Part shown: positions 26,972-36,222 of the stretch, in pieces
Numbering within the stretch: the first letter of the stretch is position 1
How the letters are laid out: each line of letters begins with the position of its first letter
Assembly: GCA_009841115.1 (NCBI GenBank)
Contig: VXML01000084.1
Span: forward strand, 38,297 to 102,296
Direction of reading: 5' to 3'
DNA: 64,000 nt
DNA from: Gemmatimonadota bacterium
Lineage (GTDB): Bacteria > Latescibacterota > UBA2968 > UBA8231
Made by a program: the position numbers and the translations under genes
The notes under the pieces: generated by a model
Told to the model about the DNA's origin: nothing
Seen by the model: the letters and a program-made list of their open reading frames with translations, nothing else
Database searches by the model: none

Positions 26972-27982
26972 CTATTCTTTGTCGTAGCGTATGCGCGGAT
27001 CCAGCCAAGCGTAGAGAATGTCGGCGATGAGGTTGGCCAGCACAAAGACCGTGGCCAGCAGCAAAACCCCGCCCTGCACGGCGCGGAAGTCGCGCGCCTG
27101 CACCGCCAAAAAGAGCCAGCGTCCAACCCCCGGCCAAGCGAAAATGGTCTCGGTGATAATCGCGCCCCCGAGCAAATAGCCGAATTGGAGGGCAATGACC
27201 GTAAGCGTAGGTATAAAGGCATTCTTCAGAGCGTGGCGCACAATTACCACCCGCTGCCGCAGGCCCTTGGCCCAAGCCGTGCGGATGTAGTCCTCGCCGA
27301 GGACATCGAGCAAGCTAGCGCGGGTCATGCGCGCAATCACGGCCATGGGAATAGTCCCCAAAGTCAAGGCCGGCAGGAAAAGGTGCCACAACACATCGCC
27401 GCAGGCCGCGAAATCGCCCTGCGCGAGGGTGTCGATTATGTAGAAATAGGTAATCGGCTCAAAGTAGATATGCGTGCTCAAGCGACCGGACACCGGAAAA
27501 AGCGGCACGTAAAAGGCCAGCAGCAACACCAGCATCAGGGCCAGCCAAAATACGGGAATGGAAATGCCGGCCGTGGCCAAGATCATGCTGAGCAGATCGG
27601 CGATCTTGCCCCGCCGCACCGCAGCCCACAGTCCAGCAGAGATGCCGACCGTCATGGCCAGCAGCATACTGGCCAAGGTTAGCTCGCAAGTGGCCGGGAA
27701 GCGCTGGAAGAGTTCAGTGGTAATTTTCTCGTGAGTGCGAATCGAACGGCCGAGGTCACCGCTCAACAGGCCCGTAAAGAAGCGGTAAAACTGCACGTGA
27801 AAGGGCTGGTCGAGGCCCATAGTCGCGCGCAACTCGGCCAAGCTCTCGGCATTGGCGCGCTCCCCGAGCATGACTTGGGCCGGATCCCCCGGCACCAAGT
27901 AGAGCATCAGAAAAACTAAAAGCGAAATCCCCGCCAGCGTCGGCAAGAGCGCAATGAGCCGCCGGAGGACGAAGCGGTGCAT
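26972..27982 (-). CDS. ABC transporter permease, DppB/OppB type
   Basis: The 336-residue inner-membrane protein is a peptide/nickel-type permease. It starts MHRFVLRRLIALLPTLAGISLLVFLMLYLVPGDPAQVMLG, the classic DppB opening. The long periplasmic loop contains MGLDQPFHVQFYRFFTGLLSGDLGRSI, and the coupling segment EDYIRTAWAKGLRQRVVIVRHALKNA comes before the last helices. Its start lies three bases after the DppA stop, so the two are an operon. The DppC-type partner is not adjacent; the only candidate here is at 17410-18258. ATPase components are missing. Confidence 0.94.
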   Translation of the reverse strand: MHRFVLRRLIALLPTLAGISLLVFLMLYLVPGDPAQVMLGERANAESLAELRATMGLDQPFHVQFYRFFTGLLSGDLGRSIRTHEKITTELFQRFPATCELTLASMLLAMTVGISAGLWAAVRRGKIADLLSMILATAGISIPVFWLALMLVLLLAFYVPLFPVSGRLSTHIYFEPITYFYIIDTLAQGDFAACGDVLWHLFLPALTLGTIPMAVIARMTRASLLDVLGEDYIRTAWAKGLRQRVVIVRHALKNAFIPTLTVIALQFGYLLGGAIITETIFAWPGVGRWLFLAVQARDFRAVQGGVLLLATVFVLANLIADILYAWLDPRIRYDKE

Positions 27983-27985
27983 GGC

Positions 27986-29599
27986 TCAAGGGGCCAGCGC
28001 GGTGCTGTGGAACCACTTGCTGCCCGTGGGATGCAGCTTGAAGCCAGTGACGCGGCGCTGGAAAGCTATCGTCTGCGTTGCGTGTACTAGGGGGACCCAA
28101 GGCGCGTCGCGGTGGACGATTTCCTGCGCCTGGGCGTAGAGCCGCGTGCGCACGTCGCGATCGGTGGAGCGACGGGCCGCGACGAGTGCGTCGTGCAGCT
28201 CGCCACTGCGGTAGAAGGAGATGTTCTGGGCGGGCTTGATGGCTGCGGTGGAGTCGAGGAGCACGTAGAGGAAGTTGTCCGGGTCGCCATTGTCGCCGGT
28301 CCAGCCCAACAAAGCCATCTGGTGCTGACCGTCGAATACCTTGTCCAAGTACGTCCCCCATTCCCAAGACACAATGCGGGCGCGGATACCCACCTTTTCG
28401 AGGTCGGCCTGAATCGCCTCGGCGATCTTGGTGGGCTGCGGCATATAGGGCCGCGGCACCGGCATGGCCCACAACTCGGTTTCAAAGCCGTCGGCATAAC
28501 CAGCTTCCGCCAGCAAGGCCCGTGCTTTAGCCGGATCATAACCATAGCCCGCAATGGTATCGTTGTAACTCCACAAGGTCGGCGGGATGGGATTTTTGGC
28601 TGGCATGGCCAAGCCCTCGTAGAAATTATCCACGAGGGCCTGCTTATCCACGGCGTGGTTTATGGCTCGGCGCACCCGCACATCGTCGAAAGGCTTCTTG
28701 TCCATATTCATAGCCAAGTAGCCGGTATTCATGCCCGCCTGCGTCAAGAGCTGGAGGTTGGGGTCGGCGCGGATCGGCTCAATGTACTCAGGGCTGAGGT
28801 TGTCGAAGCCGTGAATCGTGCCCTGCGAAAGCTCCAAGAAGCGCACCGAAGATTCCTGAATAGGCTTGAAAATTAGGCGGTCGAGCTGCGGCTGTGGCCC
28901 CCAGTAATCGGGATTGCGCTCCAAGACGATGCGCTCGTCCTTGCGCCATTCGACCAAGCGAAAGGGGCCGGTACCGACCGGGTTTTTGAAGTAATCGCGA
29001 CCGTAACGAGCCACCGCAGTGGGGCTAACGGCCGCGCAGAAGTTCATCGCCAAGTTCCCCAGGAAGGGGGCATGTGGCTCTTTGAGGCGGACGACAAAGG
29101 TCGAATCATTCGGGGTTTCTAGCGCGGCGACAATGTCGTCCATGCCCATGGCCTGCCAGTACTTGAACGCGCCAGCGACCTTGTGGAAGGGATGGTCTTT
29201 GTCAAACTGCCGCCCGAGAGAAAACAGCATGGCCTCGGCGTTAAAGGAGGTGCCATCGTGAAAGCGGACCCCCGTGCGCAAGTGGAAGGTCCACGTGAGC
29301 TGATCGTCAGCGATGTCCCAAGAATGCGCAAGCTGCGGTACCACGGCCGTGCTCTCGCTGTCGTAGGTCACCAAGGTCTCGTAGATGTTGTCGCAGACCT
29401 TAAACGATTCGCCGTCGTTTTCAATCCCCGGATCTAGCCCGATCGAATCCGAGCCGCGGCCAAAAACCAAGGTTTGCTGCGAGCGTTCCTCTTGGCCGCA
29501 AGCGACGAGCAGGGCAACAACTATGGCAATCCTGAATGATTGAACAATTCGCGCTGCGGATCGCCTTGTTTCTACTATTCTGCGTCCATCTGCGTCCAT
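27986..29599 (-). CDS. ABC transporter substrate-binding lipoprotein, family 5 (DppA/OppA-like)
   Basis: This 537-residue family-5 solute-binding protein begins its mature part at Cys in VALLVACGQEE (lipobox) and shows DSIGLDPGIENDGES, VPQLAHSWDIADDQLTWTFHLRTGVRFHDG (the SBP_bac_5 signature), NPVGTGPFRLVEW and VRRAINHAVDKQALVDN. It would deliver oligopeptides or similar ligands to DppB/DppC. The start is uncertain: ATG 29599 lies inside a short direct repeat (TGCGTCCATC twice) and TTG 29626 is the next option; neither has a good ribosome site. The upstream isomerase ends two bases before the TTG. Confidence 0.9.
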   Translation of the reverse strand: MDADGRRIVETRRSAARIVQSFRIAIVVALLVACGQEERSQQTLVFGRGSDSIGLDPGIENDGESFKVCDNIYETLVTYDSESTAVVPQLAHSWDIADDQLTWTFHLRTGVRFHDGTSFNAEAMLFSLGRQFDKDHPFHKVAGAFKYWQAMGMDDIVAALETPNDSTFVVRLKEPHAPFLGNLAMNFCAAVSPTAVARYGRDYFKNPVGTGPFRLVEWRKDERIVLERNPDYWGPQPQLDRLIFKPIQESSVRFLELSQGTIHGFDNLSPEYIEPIRADPNLQLLTQAGMNTGYLAMNMDKKPFDDVRVRRAINHAVDKQALVDNFYEGLAMPAKNPIPPTLWSYNDTIAGYGYDPAKARALLAEAGYADGFETELWAMPVPRPYMPQPTKIAEAIQADLEKVGIRARIVSWEWGTYLDKVFDGQHQMALLGWTGDNGDPDNFLYVLLDSTAAIKPAQNISFYRSGELHDALVAARRSTDRDVRTRLYAQAQEIVHRDAPWVPLVHATQTIAFQRRVTGFKLHPTGSKWFHSTALAP

Positions 29600-29628
29600 C
29601 TGCGGATCATCTTGAAAACGCTGCAACG

Positions 29629-30618
29629 CTAGTCCTCAAACGCCGCGTCAAAGGCAATGTCCGAGGGCGGGAAATCGACCTGTTTGACGAAGGCAGCCGC
29701 TTCTGTTGCGCCGTGGACGCGATCCATGCCGCTGTCTTCCCATTCGACCGACAGCGGCCCTTGGTAGTTGATGCGGTTGAGGGCGCGGATGATTTCCTCG
29801 AAATCGATATTGCCGCGGCCCAACGAGCGGAAGTCCCAATAGCGCCGGCGGTCGCCGAACTCAGTGTGCCCGCCAAAGACCCCGGCCTCGGTCGGCGTCG
29901 CGGACCAGCCTACGTCCTTCATGTGTACGTGAAAGATGCGGTCGCTGAATCGGTAGATGAACTCAACGTAGTCCACGCCCTGATAGCCGAGGTGGCTGGG
30001 GTCGTAGTTGAAGCCAAAGGCCGGATGGCCGTCGAGTGATTGGATGGCGCGCTCGGCCGAAGCAATATCAAAGGCGATTTCAGTGGGGTGGACCTCTAGT
30101 GCGAACTTGACGCCGAGCGCTTGGTATTGGTCGAGTATGGGTTTCCAGCGCGCGGCAAAATCCGCGTACCCAGCCTCAATCATGTCGGGGGATACCGGCG
30201 GGAATGAATAGAGTAGGTGCCAAATCGACGAGCCGGTAAAGCCGTTGACCACGTCAACCCCGAGCCGGGCGGCTGCTTGCCCCGTGGCGATCATCTCTTC
30301 GGCTGCGCGCTGACGCACGCCCTCTGGGTCGCCATCGCCGAAGATGCGCGGGGGCAGGATGGCTTGGTGACGGCTGTCGATGACGTCGCACACGGCTTGG
30401 CCGACGAGGTGATTGGAAATGGAAAACAGCGCTAGATCGTGTTTTGCGAGCAATTCGCGCTTGGCCTCGCAATAGGCATCTGTGGCTTGGTCAACCTCAA
30501 AATGGTCTCCCCAGCAGGCCAATTCCAAGCCGTCGTAGCCAAACTCAACGGCTTGTTGGCAGAGGGTCTCAATAGACAGGTCGGCCCACTGGCCAGTGAA
30601 GAGGGTGACGGGTCTCAT
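29629..30618 (-). CDS. sugar phosphate isomerase/epimerase (xylose isomerase-like TIM barrel)
   Basis: The 329-residue barrel belongs to the AP-endonuclease-2/xylose-isomerase-like group (YcjR/IolE-type). Metal-ligand strands are visible: [41 protein letters not shown] (Glu), [16 protein letters not shown] (Asp and His), [14 protein letters not shown] (His) and [12 protein letters not shown] (Glu). It probably epimerises or isomerises a keto-sugar together with a Gfo/Idh dehydrogenase such as the one at 23606. AAGGAGC precedes ATG 30618. It is the first gene of the isomerase-dppA-dppB set, suggesting the transported ligand could be its substrate. Confidence 0.9.
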   Translation of the reverse strand: MRPVTLFTGQWADLSIETLCQQAVEFGYDGLELACWGDHFEVDQATDAYCEAKRELLAKHDLALFSISNHLVGQAVCDVIDSRHQAILPPRIFGDGDPEGVRQRAAEEMIATGQAAARLGVDVVNGFTGSSIWHLLYSFPPVSPDMIEAGYADFAARWKPILDQYQALGVKFALEVHPTEIAFDIASAERAIQSLDGHPAFGFNYDPSHLGYQGVDYVEFIYRFSDRIFHVHMKDVGWSATPTEAGVFGGHTEFGDRRRYWDFRSLGRGNIDFEEIIRALNRINYQGPLSVEWEDSGMDRVHGATEAAAFVKQVDFPPSDIAFDAAFED

Positions 30619-30702
30619 TGCAATCGCTCCTTGTTGGTGTTTGGATGAGAGGGGAGTATATAAGCCGATATACGCCGAAGTGTCAAATTAGTGGCCAGTA
30701 GC

Positions 30703-30767
30703 CAGTGGTCAGCGATCAGTCCCCTCCCTACCACCTTGGGGGACTGGCCACCGGCCACTGACCACTG
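30703..30767. repeat. nested inverted repeat downstream of the FG-GAP gene
   Basis: An outer pair CAGTGGTCAG (30703-30712) and CTGACCACTG (30758-30767) encloses an inner pair CAGTCCCC (30717-30724) and GGGGACTG (30739-30746). It starts two bases past the stop of the minus-strand FG-GAP gene, so it could also serve as its terminator. The AGTGGCCAGT/GTGGTCAG words recur at 56757-56782. Confidence 0.7.
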
Positions 30768-30769
30768 CC

Positions 30770-31522
30770 TCAACGGCCGAGCGACTTTTCCCGCCGGAGG
30801 TCGATGTCAAAGATGCGCAGATAGCGGCCCTGAAATTCGCCGATGACCTCGGGAATCTGGTCTTCGTCGAGATCGAGCAGGCCCATGCGCTCGCCAAAAG
30901 GCTCGGGCGACTGCCACTCCAAGTCGAAGAAACGGGCGTCGAACACGTACCCGTCGTTGAGCACAATCTCGTCTTCGTCGTCTCCATCTACATCGCCGAT
31001 GAGAATCTGATGGGCTGTCAAGTCGGTCTGGTCGCTGCGCCACTGCTCGTACTGGTCGCGGCCGTCGTACACGACTAAGCGACCATCAGCGCAAAACACG
31101 AGCTCAGGCTGGGGGTCGTCGTCAATGTCGCCGATGGTCAGGCTGGTAATGCGTTCGTATTCATTGGGCGAATTGCTCCACAGCAGCGTGTAGTCCTGAG
31201 AGTCGAAGTAATACACGCGGCCCTGGTCGGTATAGGCGACGATCTCGTCGAGCTGGTCGTCGTTGATGTCGAGGACGAATACGCCGGCCACCGCCCCTTC
31301 GAGATAGTCGCTGTCCCACACCTCGGTATAGGTGCGGTCGCGCTCCTCATAGACGTGAAGCCGGCCATCGTTGTCGCCGAGCACGAGGCGCTCTGAGCCT
31401 TCATCCGCAGGCAAGCGCTGGATATTGTCGAATTCATCTAGGTCTCCCCTATAAGCCGGCCATTCCGCAGCTTGGCTCGACAGCGGAACCAGCCATAACG
31501 CGCATAAGATCAATCGCAACAT
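30770..31522 (-). CDS. secreted FG-GAP/VCBS-repeat propeller protein
   Basis: The 250-residue exported protein has a signal peptide (MLRLILCALWLVPLSSQAAEW). It then has FG-GAP/VCBS-type repeats with calcium-loop motifs DINDDQLDEIVAY, DIDDDPQPELVFC, DVDGDDEDEIVLN and DLDEDQIPEVIG. The short length suggests an incomplete or oligomerising propeller. AAGGAG upstream is 11 bases from ATG 31522; the alternative GTG 31531 is only two bases from it and overlaps the larC stop. It is co-transcribed with larC but functionally unlinked as far as can be seen. Confidence 0.7.
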   Translation of the reverse strand: MLRLILCALWLVPLSSQAAEWPAYRGDLDEFDNIQRLPADEGSERLVLGDNDGRLHVYEERDRTYTEVWDSDYLEGAVAGVFVLDINDDQLDEIVAYTDQGRVYYFDSQDYTLLWSNSPNEYERITSLTIGDIDDDPQPELVFCADGRLVVYDGRDQYEQWRSDQTDLTAHQILIGDVDGDDEDEIVLNDGYVFDARFFDLEWQSPEPFGERMGLLDLDEDQIPEVIGEFQGRYLRIFDIDLRREKSLGR

Positions 31523-31530
31523 GATGGTCA

Positions 31531-32742
31531 CTACTCCTTGATGGCGGCCGCCCGAGCGGCCTCATATACGGAAAGCAAGGGCACTTGGTGCTGTTGGGCT
31601 AGCCGCGCGCAGTCCTCGTATTCAGGGGCGGCGCGGCGGCGTCCGTCTAGATAGCTAAACTTGACGTTGACCTCCCCGTACGGAGTGGCAATGGCGCGGA
31701 TCTGGCGTTCCAAGACGCGGCGTTCCACTCCGTAGTAGCGCAGGCCGATGGTAGTCGTTTCTTGCAGCACGATCGCAGCTAGCTCATCCAAGCGGCCCGC
31801 CGGAGCGAGGACGCTGAGAACATTGCCCGGACGACCTTTCTTCATCAGGATCGGCGTGGCGTACACATCGCACGCGCCCTGCTCTAGCAGCCGGTCGAAG
31901 AGGTAGCCGTACACCTCTGGATTCATGTCGTCGATATTGGCTTCGATCAGCAGGACGCGCTCACTGGCCGACACGCGCTCGCCCAAGCGCAGGCGCAAGA
32001 GATTGGGGATGGCCTCTAAATCGCGGCGGCCCGCACCATAGCCGACAGCCTGTTGGCAAAAGGGCGGCTGCGGCCCAAAGGAACGAGCTAAAGTGGTAAT
32101 GATCGCCGCCCCGGTCGGGGTGACGAGTTCGGCGCGGATATCGGTCTGCTCGGTCGGCACGTCGCGGCAGAGGGCCAAGACCCCAGGCACGGGCACTGGA
32201 TAGCGTCCGTGCGCGCAGCGCACAAAACCCGTGCCAAAGCGCAGGGGCGAAGCGCAAACCTCTTCTATCTCCAAGAGCTGGAGACCGGCCACGGCTCCCA
32301 CTACGTCTATCAGGGCGTCGAGAGCACCCACTTCGTGCAGTCCTACTTCGGCGGGCGTGGCATTGTGCACCTCGGCTTCGGCTGCACACAGGCGCTCAAA
32401 TACGCGGATGGAGCGCTCCTTGACGACGTCGTCTAAGCGGCTAGCGGCAATGCGGCTGGTTATATCTTTGAGGTGGGCGTGAGGGTGATCGTGCGTAGGC
32501 TCGCCAGACAGGTCGAGATGGTGCTCAGCGTCGGCCAACGGTGCGCCAGCCACGCAGACCTTAGCGCGGGTGGCGGCAATGGCGTGCCGGGCGGTGGATT
32601 CGCGCTCAATGGCGACGTCCTGTACACCCAGCTTGGCAATTTCTCGATTGAGATCCTCTAGCGGGAGACCCGCGTCGAGCAGGGCACCCAAGATCATGTC
32701 GCCGCTGATACCAGAAAAGCAGTCGAAGTAGGCGATCTTCAT
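31531..32742 (-). CDS. larC: LarC: nickel-pincer cofactor biosynthesis protein
   Basis: The 403-residue protein opens with MKIAYFDCFSGISGDMILGALLDAG, the signature of LarC (DUF111). LarC inserts nickel into pyridinium-3,5-bisthiocarboxylic acid mononucleotide to complete the cofactor of lactate racemase and related enzymes. Further family stretches are VGLHEVGALDALIDVVGAVAGL and EANIDDMNPEVYGYLFDRLLEQGACDVYATPILMKKGRPG. An HxH-rich segment (HHLDLSGEPTHDHPHAHLKD, near residue 90) fits nickel handling. LarB, LarE and LarA are not nearby. No frameshift separates the two halves, unlike in some lactobacilli. Confidence 0.95.
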   Translation of the reverse strand: MKIAYFDCFSGISGDMILGALLDAGLPLEDLNREIAKLGVQDVAIERESTARHAIAATRAKVCVAGAPLADAEHHLDLSGEPTHDHPHAHLKDITSRIAASRLDDVVKERSIRVFERLCAAEAEVHNATPAEVGLHEVGALDALIDVVGAVAGLQLLEIEEVCASPLRFGTGFVRCAHGRYPVPVPGVLALCRDVPTEQTDIRAELVTPTGAAIITTLARSFGPQPPFCQQAVGYGAGRRDLEAIPNLLRLRLGERVSASERVLLIEANIDDMNPEVYGYLFDRLLEQGACDVYATPILMKKGRPGNVLSVLAPAGRLDELAAIVLQETTTIGLRYYGVERRVLERQIRAIATPYGEVNVKFSYLDGRRRAAPEYEDCARLAQQHQVPLLSVYEAARAAAIKE

Positions 32743-32757
32743 CTTCGCCCCCCGCGC

Positions 32758-33165
32758 TCAGGGCAGGCGCTTGAGGTCAGCCTTGCGCTTCTTCCAATCA
32801 AACTCCTCTGCAAAATCGTACACATCAACGAAGTCTTCAATCCGATCCTCATCTGTCTTGCGCAGCAAATTTGCATCGACCAAGTTGAAGACAATCTCGC
32901 CAAAATCGCGCGTTTGCTCAATGCCCCAGTGGGTAAAGACCGAGCGGGTAAGCGGCCCAAACTGATCGGCGCTGTACTCGCTGATGCCAAGGAGCAGATC
33001 TCGACCGGAAATGTGTCGCTTCTCTTCGGTCAAGGTATCGTTGTTCTTGCCGAGCTTTTGCGCCGTGTACCCTAGCGCATCGTAGAGAAAAAGATACGCA
33101 TCGCTCTTATAGCGCCCGTCGCGCTCGGCTAGATTTTCGATTTCTTGCAGCGTTTTTGGTTCCAT
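32758..33165 (-). CDS. Minf_1886-family protein
   Basis: The 135-residue protein matches a conserved family of unknown function named after a Methylacidiphilum gene. Typical features are RDGRYKSDAYLFLYDALGYTAQKLGK, the segment EEKRHISGRDLLLGISEYSADQFGPL and HWGIEQTRDFGEIVFNLVDANLLRKTDED, ending in YDFAEEFDW. It is cytoplasmic with no catalytic motif known to me. It lies 15 bases upstream of larC and 27 bases downstream of the M23 peptidase gene, all on the same strand. Confidence 0.85.
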   Translation of the reverse strand: MEPKTLQEIENLAERDGRYKSDAYLFLYDALGYTAQKLGKNNDTLTEEKRHISGRDLLLGISEYSADQFGPLTRSVFTHWGIEQTRDFGEIVFNLVDANLLRKTDEDRIEDFVDVYDFAEEFDWKKRKADLKRLP

Positions 33166-33192
33166 CGAGGAAGGGCGATACGGCCAATAAAA

Positions 33193-34521
33193 CTAGAGCG
33201 GTGCGGATATCAAGGTCGAGGCATAACGCCAAGTGCGCGGGCCAAGCTCAAGGACGCGCAAAAGCGCGTCGCGCTGGTGGACAAAGTCGGGCAACAGATC
33301 GTCAGCCAGGGTTGGGACGGCATGGCCTTCGTTGATGAGTTCGGGATTGATGTGGTGGCCATTCTTGATGATTTCGTAGTGCAGGTGAGAGGCGGTCGCG
33401 AGTCCGGTGGCACCGACCTTGCCGATGATCTCTTTTTGCTCTACGAGCTGCCCCTCGCGAACCAATATCTTGCTCAGGTGCGCATAGCGGGTGCGATAGC
33501 CATTGGCATGGACGATTTCGACCAATTTGCCGTAATCGCCTTTCCAACCAGCGAACGCGACCTGTCCGCGGGCCGTAGTCCACACCAAAGTGCCCGTCGG
33601 CGCACCATAATCCGTACCTAGATGAGGGCGCTGCTTTTTGAGAATGGGATGGAAGCGTTGGCGGTTGAAGCGCGAGGTAATGCGATTGACGCCGAGGGGC
33701 TTGAGTACGAACATCCGGCCGAGAGAGCGACCGCTGGCGTTGTAATAGGTATCCTCACCCTCGGTGGCAGCATAGCGGACCGCCAACTCGGTCACTCGTT
33801 TGCCTTCGTAGCGCGCCAACAGGACGTCGCCGTAGCGGACGAAGTGCTCGTCGATGTAGAGCTTTTCAAAGACAACCCCTAGCCGATCGCCGCGCCGCGG
33901 ATCCCGCTGGAAGTCGATGACGGCACCAAATATGTCATCGGCGAGCACGTCGCTGAGTGCGCAGCCTTCCCCGGCCTCGCTGATGGCGTTGGAGAGATTG
34001 TCTTCAATGCGCACTTCGAGCCGCTCGACCCGTCGCTCCAGCGGTAGCTGCAACTGGCGAGCAACAAACTGACCATCGTGCAATTTCACCTCGATCGGGC
34101 GATCAGGGGTGCGGTGAGGCGTGTAGCAGAAGCGGCGAATGGCGTCACTGGTGTCGATTGCGACCTCGCAGTGGTCGCCCGCCTTGACTCGCGCGGGATC
34201 GAAAACCGCGTACAGCGCTTCGTACAGCCGTTCCAATTGGCCACTCGGGACATGGCACTGCTTGAGCAAGCGGTCAATGGAATCCCCCGGACGCAGCTCG
34301 GCGGCGATCGTCCGCGTGGGATCGTCGGGCGGAGGCGGAATCGGGGGGCCGACAAACGGCAGCTCCCATACGGCGGCCGCAGCGGCCGGAGTAAAAGCTA
34401 CTTCCCCTAGGTGGGCGGCAGCAGTCGTCGAGTGTTGGGAGGACATCTCCAAGCGCAGCGCCATAAGCGCAAAGCAGCCTAGTAGGATGCTCCAGAACCT
34501 GATAGCAGATCCAAATCGCAT
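33193..34521 (-). CDS. M23-family metallopeptidase (LytM domain)
   Basis: The 442-residue envelope protein has an N-terminal signal or anchor (IRFWSILLGCFALMALRL). A LysM-like/OapA-type region follows (AAELRPGDSIDRLLKQCHV, ARVKAGDHCEVAID), then a C-terminal LytM domain. Zinc ligands appear in RPHLGTDYGAPTGT (HxxxxD) and SHLHYEIIKNG (HxH), in the order of active M23 enzymes. It should cut peptidoglycan cross-bridges or peptides during growth or division. ATG 34521 is preferred over TTG 34527; neither has a good Shine-Dalgarno site. No EnvC-like coiled coil is seen. Confidence 0.9.
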   Translation of the reverse strand: MRFGSAIRFWSILLGCFALMALRLEMSSQHSTTAAAHLGEVAFTPAAAAAVWELPFVGPPIPPPPDDPTRTIAAELRPGDSIDRLLKQCHVPSGQLERLYEALYAVFDPARVKAGDHCEVAIDTSDAIRRFCYTPHRTPDRPIEVKLHDGQFVARQLQLPLERRVERLEVRIEDNLSNAISEAGEGCALSDVLADDIFGAVIDFQRDPRRGDRLGVVFEKLYIDEHFVRYGDVLLARYEGKRVTELAVRYAATEGEDTYYNASGRSLGRMFVLKPLGVNRITSRFNRQRFHPILKKQRPHLGTDYGAPTGTLVWTTARGQVAFAGWKGDYGKLVEIVHANGYRTRYAHLSKILVREGQLVEQKEIIGKVGATGLATASHLHYEIIKNGHHINPELINEGHAVPTLADDLLPDFVHQRDALLRVLELGPRTWRYASTLISAPL

Positions 34522-34637
34522 ATTCAAAACTTAGGGGAGAAAAACAAGAGAATCGGCAACGGTTGGGGCACCGTTGACCAATAGCCGCAAACGTTTAACA
34601 TATATAATGTACCATTCAATCGTCAAGGACTTTTAAG

Positions 34638-35684
34638 GTGGTTAGTCAGCTCTACGACCTAAAAGCCATGCTGCCCGACGAACTCGACCGGCTCGTCGGC
34701 GAGCTCAAAGAACCGGCGTACCGCACCAGCCAAATTTTCGATTGGCTCTACGCCAAGGGCGTGCGCGACGTCCGGGAGATGACCAATATCTCCAAAATTT
34801 TGCGGCAAAAGCTCGCCGAGCAGACGCGCATTACTTGTTTAAACCTCGTCAAGCGTCAAGAGTCGGCCACGGGCGAAGCCGTCAAATTCCTCTTTGAGCT
34901 GCCCACCGGGCATCGCGTCGAGTCCGTGCTGATCGTCGATGGCACCCGGCGCACGGCCTGCTTATCGTCGCAAGTGGGCTGCCCGCTCGACTGCAAATTT
35001 TGCGCCACCGGTCGGATGGGGATGATCGCCAACCTCGAAGCCGGGCAGATCGTCGATCAGCTCTTGCAGGTCAACCAGTTCGCCCGCGAGCAGGGCGAGC
35101 GGGTGACCAATGTGGTGATGATGGGAATGGGCGAGCCGCTGCTCAACTACTCGGCGGTCGCGCGCGCGTTGAAGCTAATGCGCCTAAAAGAGGGCATTGG
35201 GTTGGGAGGACGGAAAGTCACGGTATCTACTGCGGGTTACATCCCGGGCATCCGCCGACTCATAGCCGAAGATCTCAACGTGGGATTGGCCATTTCGCTC
35301 AACGCCACGACCGACGAGGTGCGCGAACAACTCATGCCGATCAACCGCAAGTACAAGATCGCCGACCTCTTGGCGGTCGCGCGCGAATTTTTCGCCTGTC
35401 GCGGCTATGGCGTCACCTTTGAGTACGTGCTCATGGCCGGGTTGACCGATGCAGACGCAGACGCGCAGCGACTGGCCGAACTGACCCGCGACATTCCCTG
35501 CAAGATCAACCTCATACCCTACAACGAAACAACAGACCTCCGTTTCCGCCGACCAACCCGTCAGCGTCTAGAGCAATTCTACCAAGTGCTCAAAGGCTGC
35601 GGCGTCGAGTTTACCGTGCGCCACAGCCGTGGACAGGACATCGACGCGGCCTGCGGCCAACTCTATCATCAGCAAAAAAAATGA
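34638..35684 (+). CDS. rlmN: RlmN: dual-specificity 23S rRNA/tRNA adenine-C2 methyltransferase
   Basis: This radical-SAM enzyme (348 residues) methylates C2 of A2503 in 23S rRNA and of A37 in some tRNAs. The cluster motif is CPLDCKFC with Cys115, Cys119 and Cys122. The methyl-carrying Cys339 lies in SRGQDIDAACGQL, and the second catalytic Cys is expected elsewhere in the family pattern. VVMMGMGEPLLNY and KVTVSTAGYIPGIRRL are hallmark stretches. GTG 34638 has AAGG just upstream, and a TATAAT at 34603-34608 may be its -10. The hydrolase gene follows after ten bases. Confidence 0.96.
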   Translation: MVSQLYDLKAMLPDELDRLVGELKEPAYRTSQIFDWLYAKGVRDVREMTNISKILRQKLAEQTRITCLNLVKRQESATGEAVKFLFELPTGHRVESVLIVDGTRRTACLSSQVGCPLDCKFCATGRMGMIANLEAGQIVDQLLQVNQFAREQGERVTNVVMMGMGEPLLNYSAVARALKLMRLKEGIGLGGRKVTVSTAGYIPGIRRLIAEDLNVGLAISLNATTDEVREQLMPINRKYKIADLLAVAREFFACRGYGVTFEYVLMAGLTDADADAQRLAELTRDIPCKINLIPYNETTDLRFRRPTRQRLEQFYQVLKGCGVEFTVRHSRGQDIDAACGQLYHQQKK

Positions 35685-35694
35685 GCTTGGGATC

Positions 35695-36216
35695 GTGAAT
35701 TTCAAAGGCCATGTCTTGGGCGGAGTCGTCGCAGGAACCGGAGTGGCGATAGGTGCGGTTTCCTCCGGCGCTGTCGCACCCGACGACCTAGCTACCCAAG
35801 CCGCCGTCGTCGGCACTGCGCTATTTTTCTCCCTCTTTCCCGACTTAGACACGGCTTCAGTAGCGCAGCGGTGGTTTTTCCGCGGCGTCTTCTGCGTCTT
35901 GCTCTATCTGGGTTGGACCGAGCACTACGAATTGGCAACCATAGTAGGCATCTTGTGCGTCCTACCGCTTTTGGACCACCACCGCGGCTGGACGCATTGG
36001 AAGATCAGCCCGTTCATCACCGTAGGGGTGCTGGGCACGAGCTACGAATACTGGCGGGCGCGGCAGGCTTTTCTGGGGGAATTTACTTGGGACAACGTAC
36101 CAGCCCTACTGGAAGGGCACGTAGTTTTCTTTATCGCCTGCATCGTCGGTTGGTACACCCACCTGTTGTTAGACGGGTGCTTCAAGGTGTTCCCCACCAG
36201 CCAAGACCACCACTGA
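35695..36216 (+). CDS. membrane-bound metal-dependent hydrolase (YdjM-like)
   Basis: The 173-residue inner-membrane protein shows the YdjM/LexA-binding metal-dependent hydrolase pattern: MNFKGHVLGGVVAGTGVAIGAV, LFFSLFPDLDTASVAQRWF (the PDLD metal motif), LPLLDHHRGWTHWKISP (HRGWTH motif) and WYTHLLLDGC near the end. Four to five membrane segments are evident. The substrate of this family is unknown. The start GTG 35695 has TTGGGA upstream; the longer reading from 35629 sits wholly inside rlmN. It is probably co-transcribed with rlmN. Confidence 0.82.
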   Translation: MNFKGHVLGGVVAGTGVAIGAVSSGAVAPDDLATQAAVVGTALFFSLFPDLDTASVAQRWFFRGVFCVLLYLGWTEHYELATIVGILCVLPLLDHHRGWTHWKISPFITVGVLGTSYEYWRARQAFLGEFTWDNVPALLEGHVVFFIACIVGWYTHLLLDGCFKVFPTSQDHH

Positions 36217-36222
36217 GGCAAC

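Noticed and set aside
34574..34608. TTGACC and TATAAT as an rlmN promoter
   Set aside because: The spacer is 23 bases, too long for a sigma-70 pair; only the TATAAT is kept as a possible -10.
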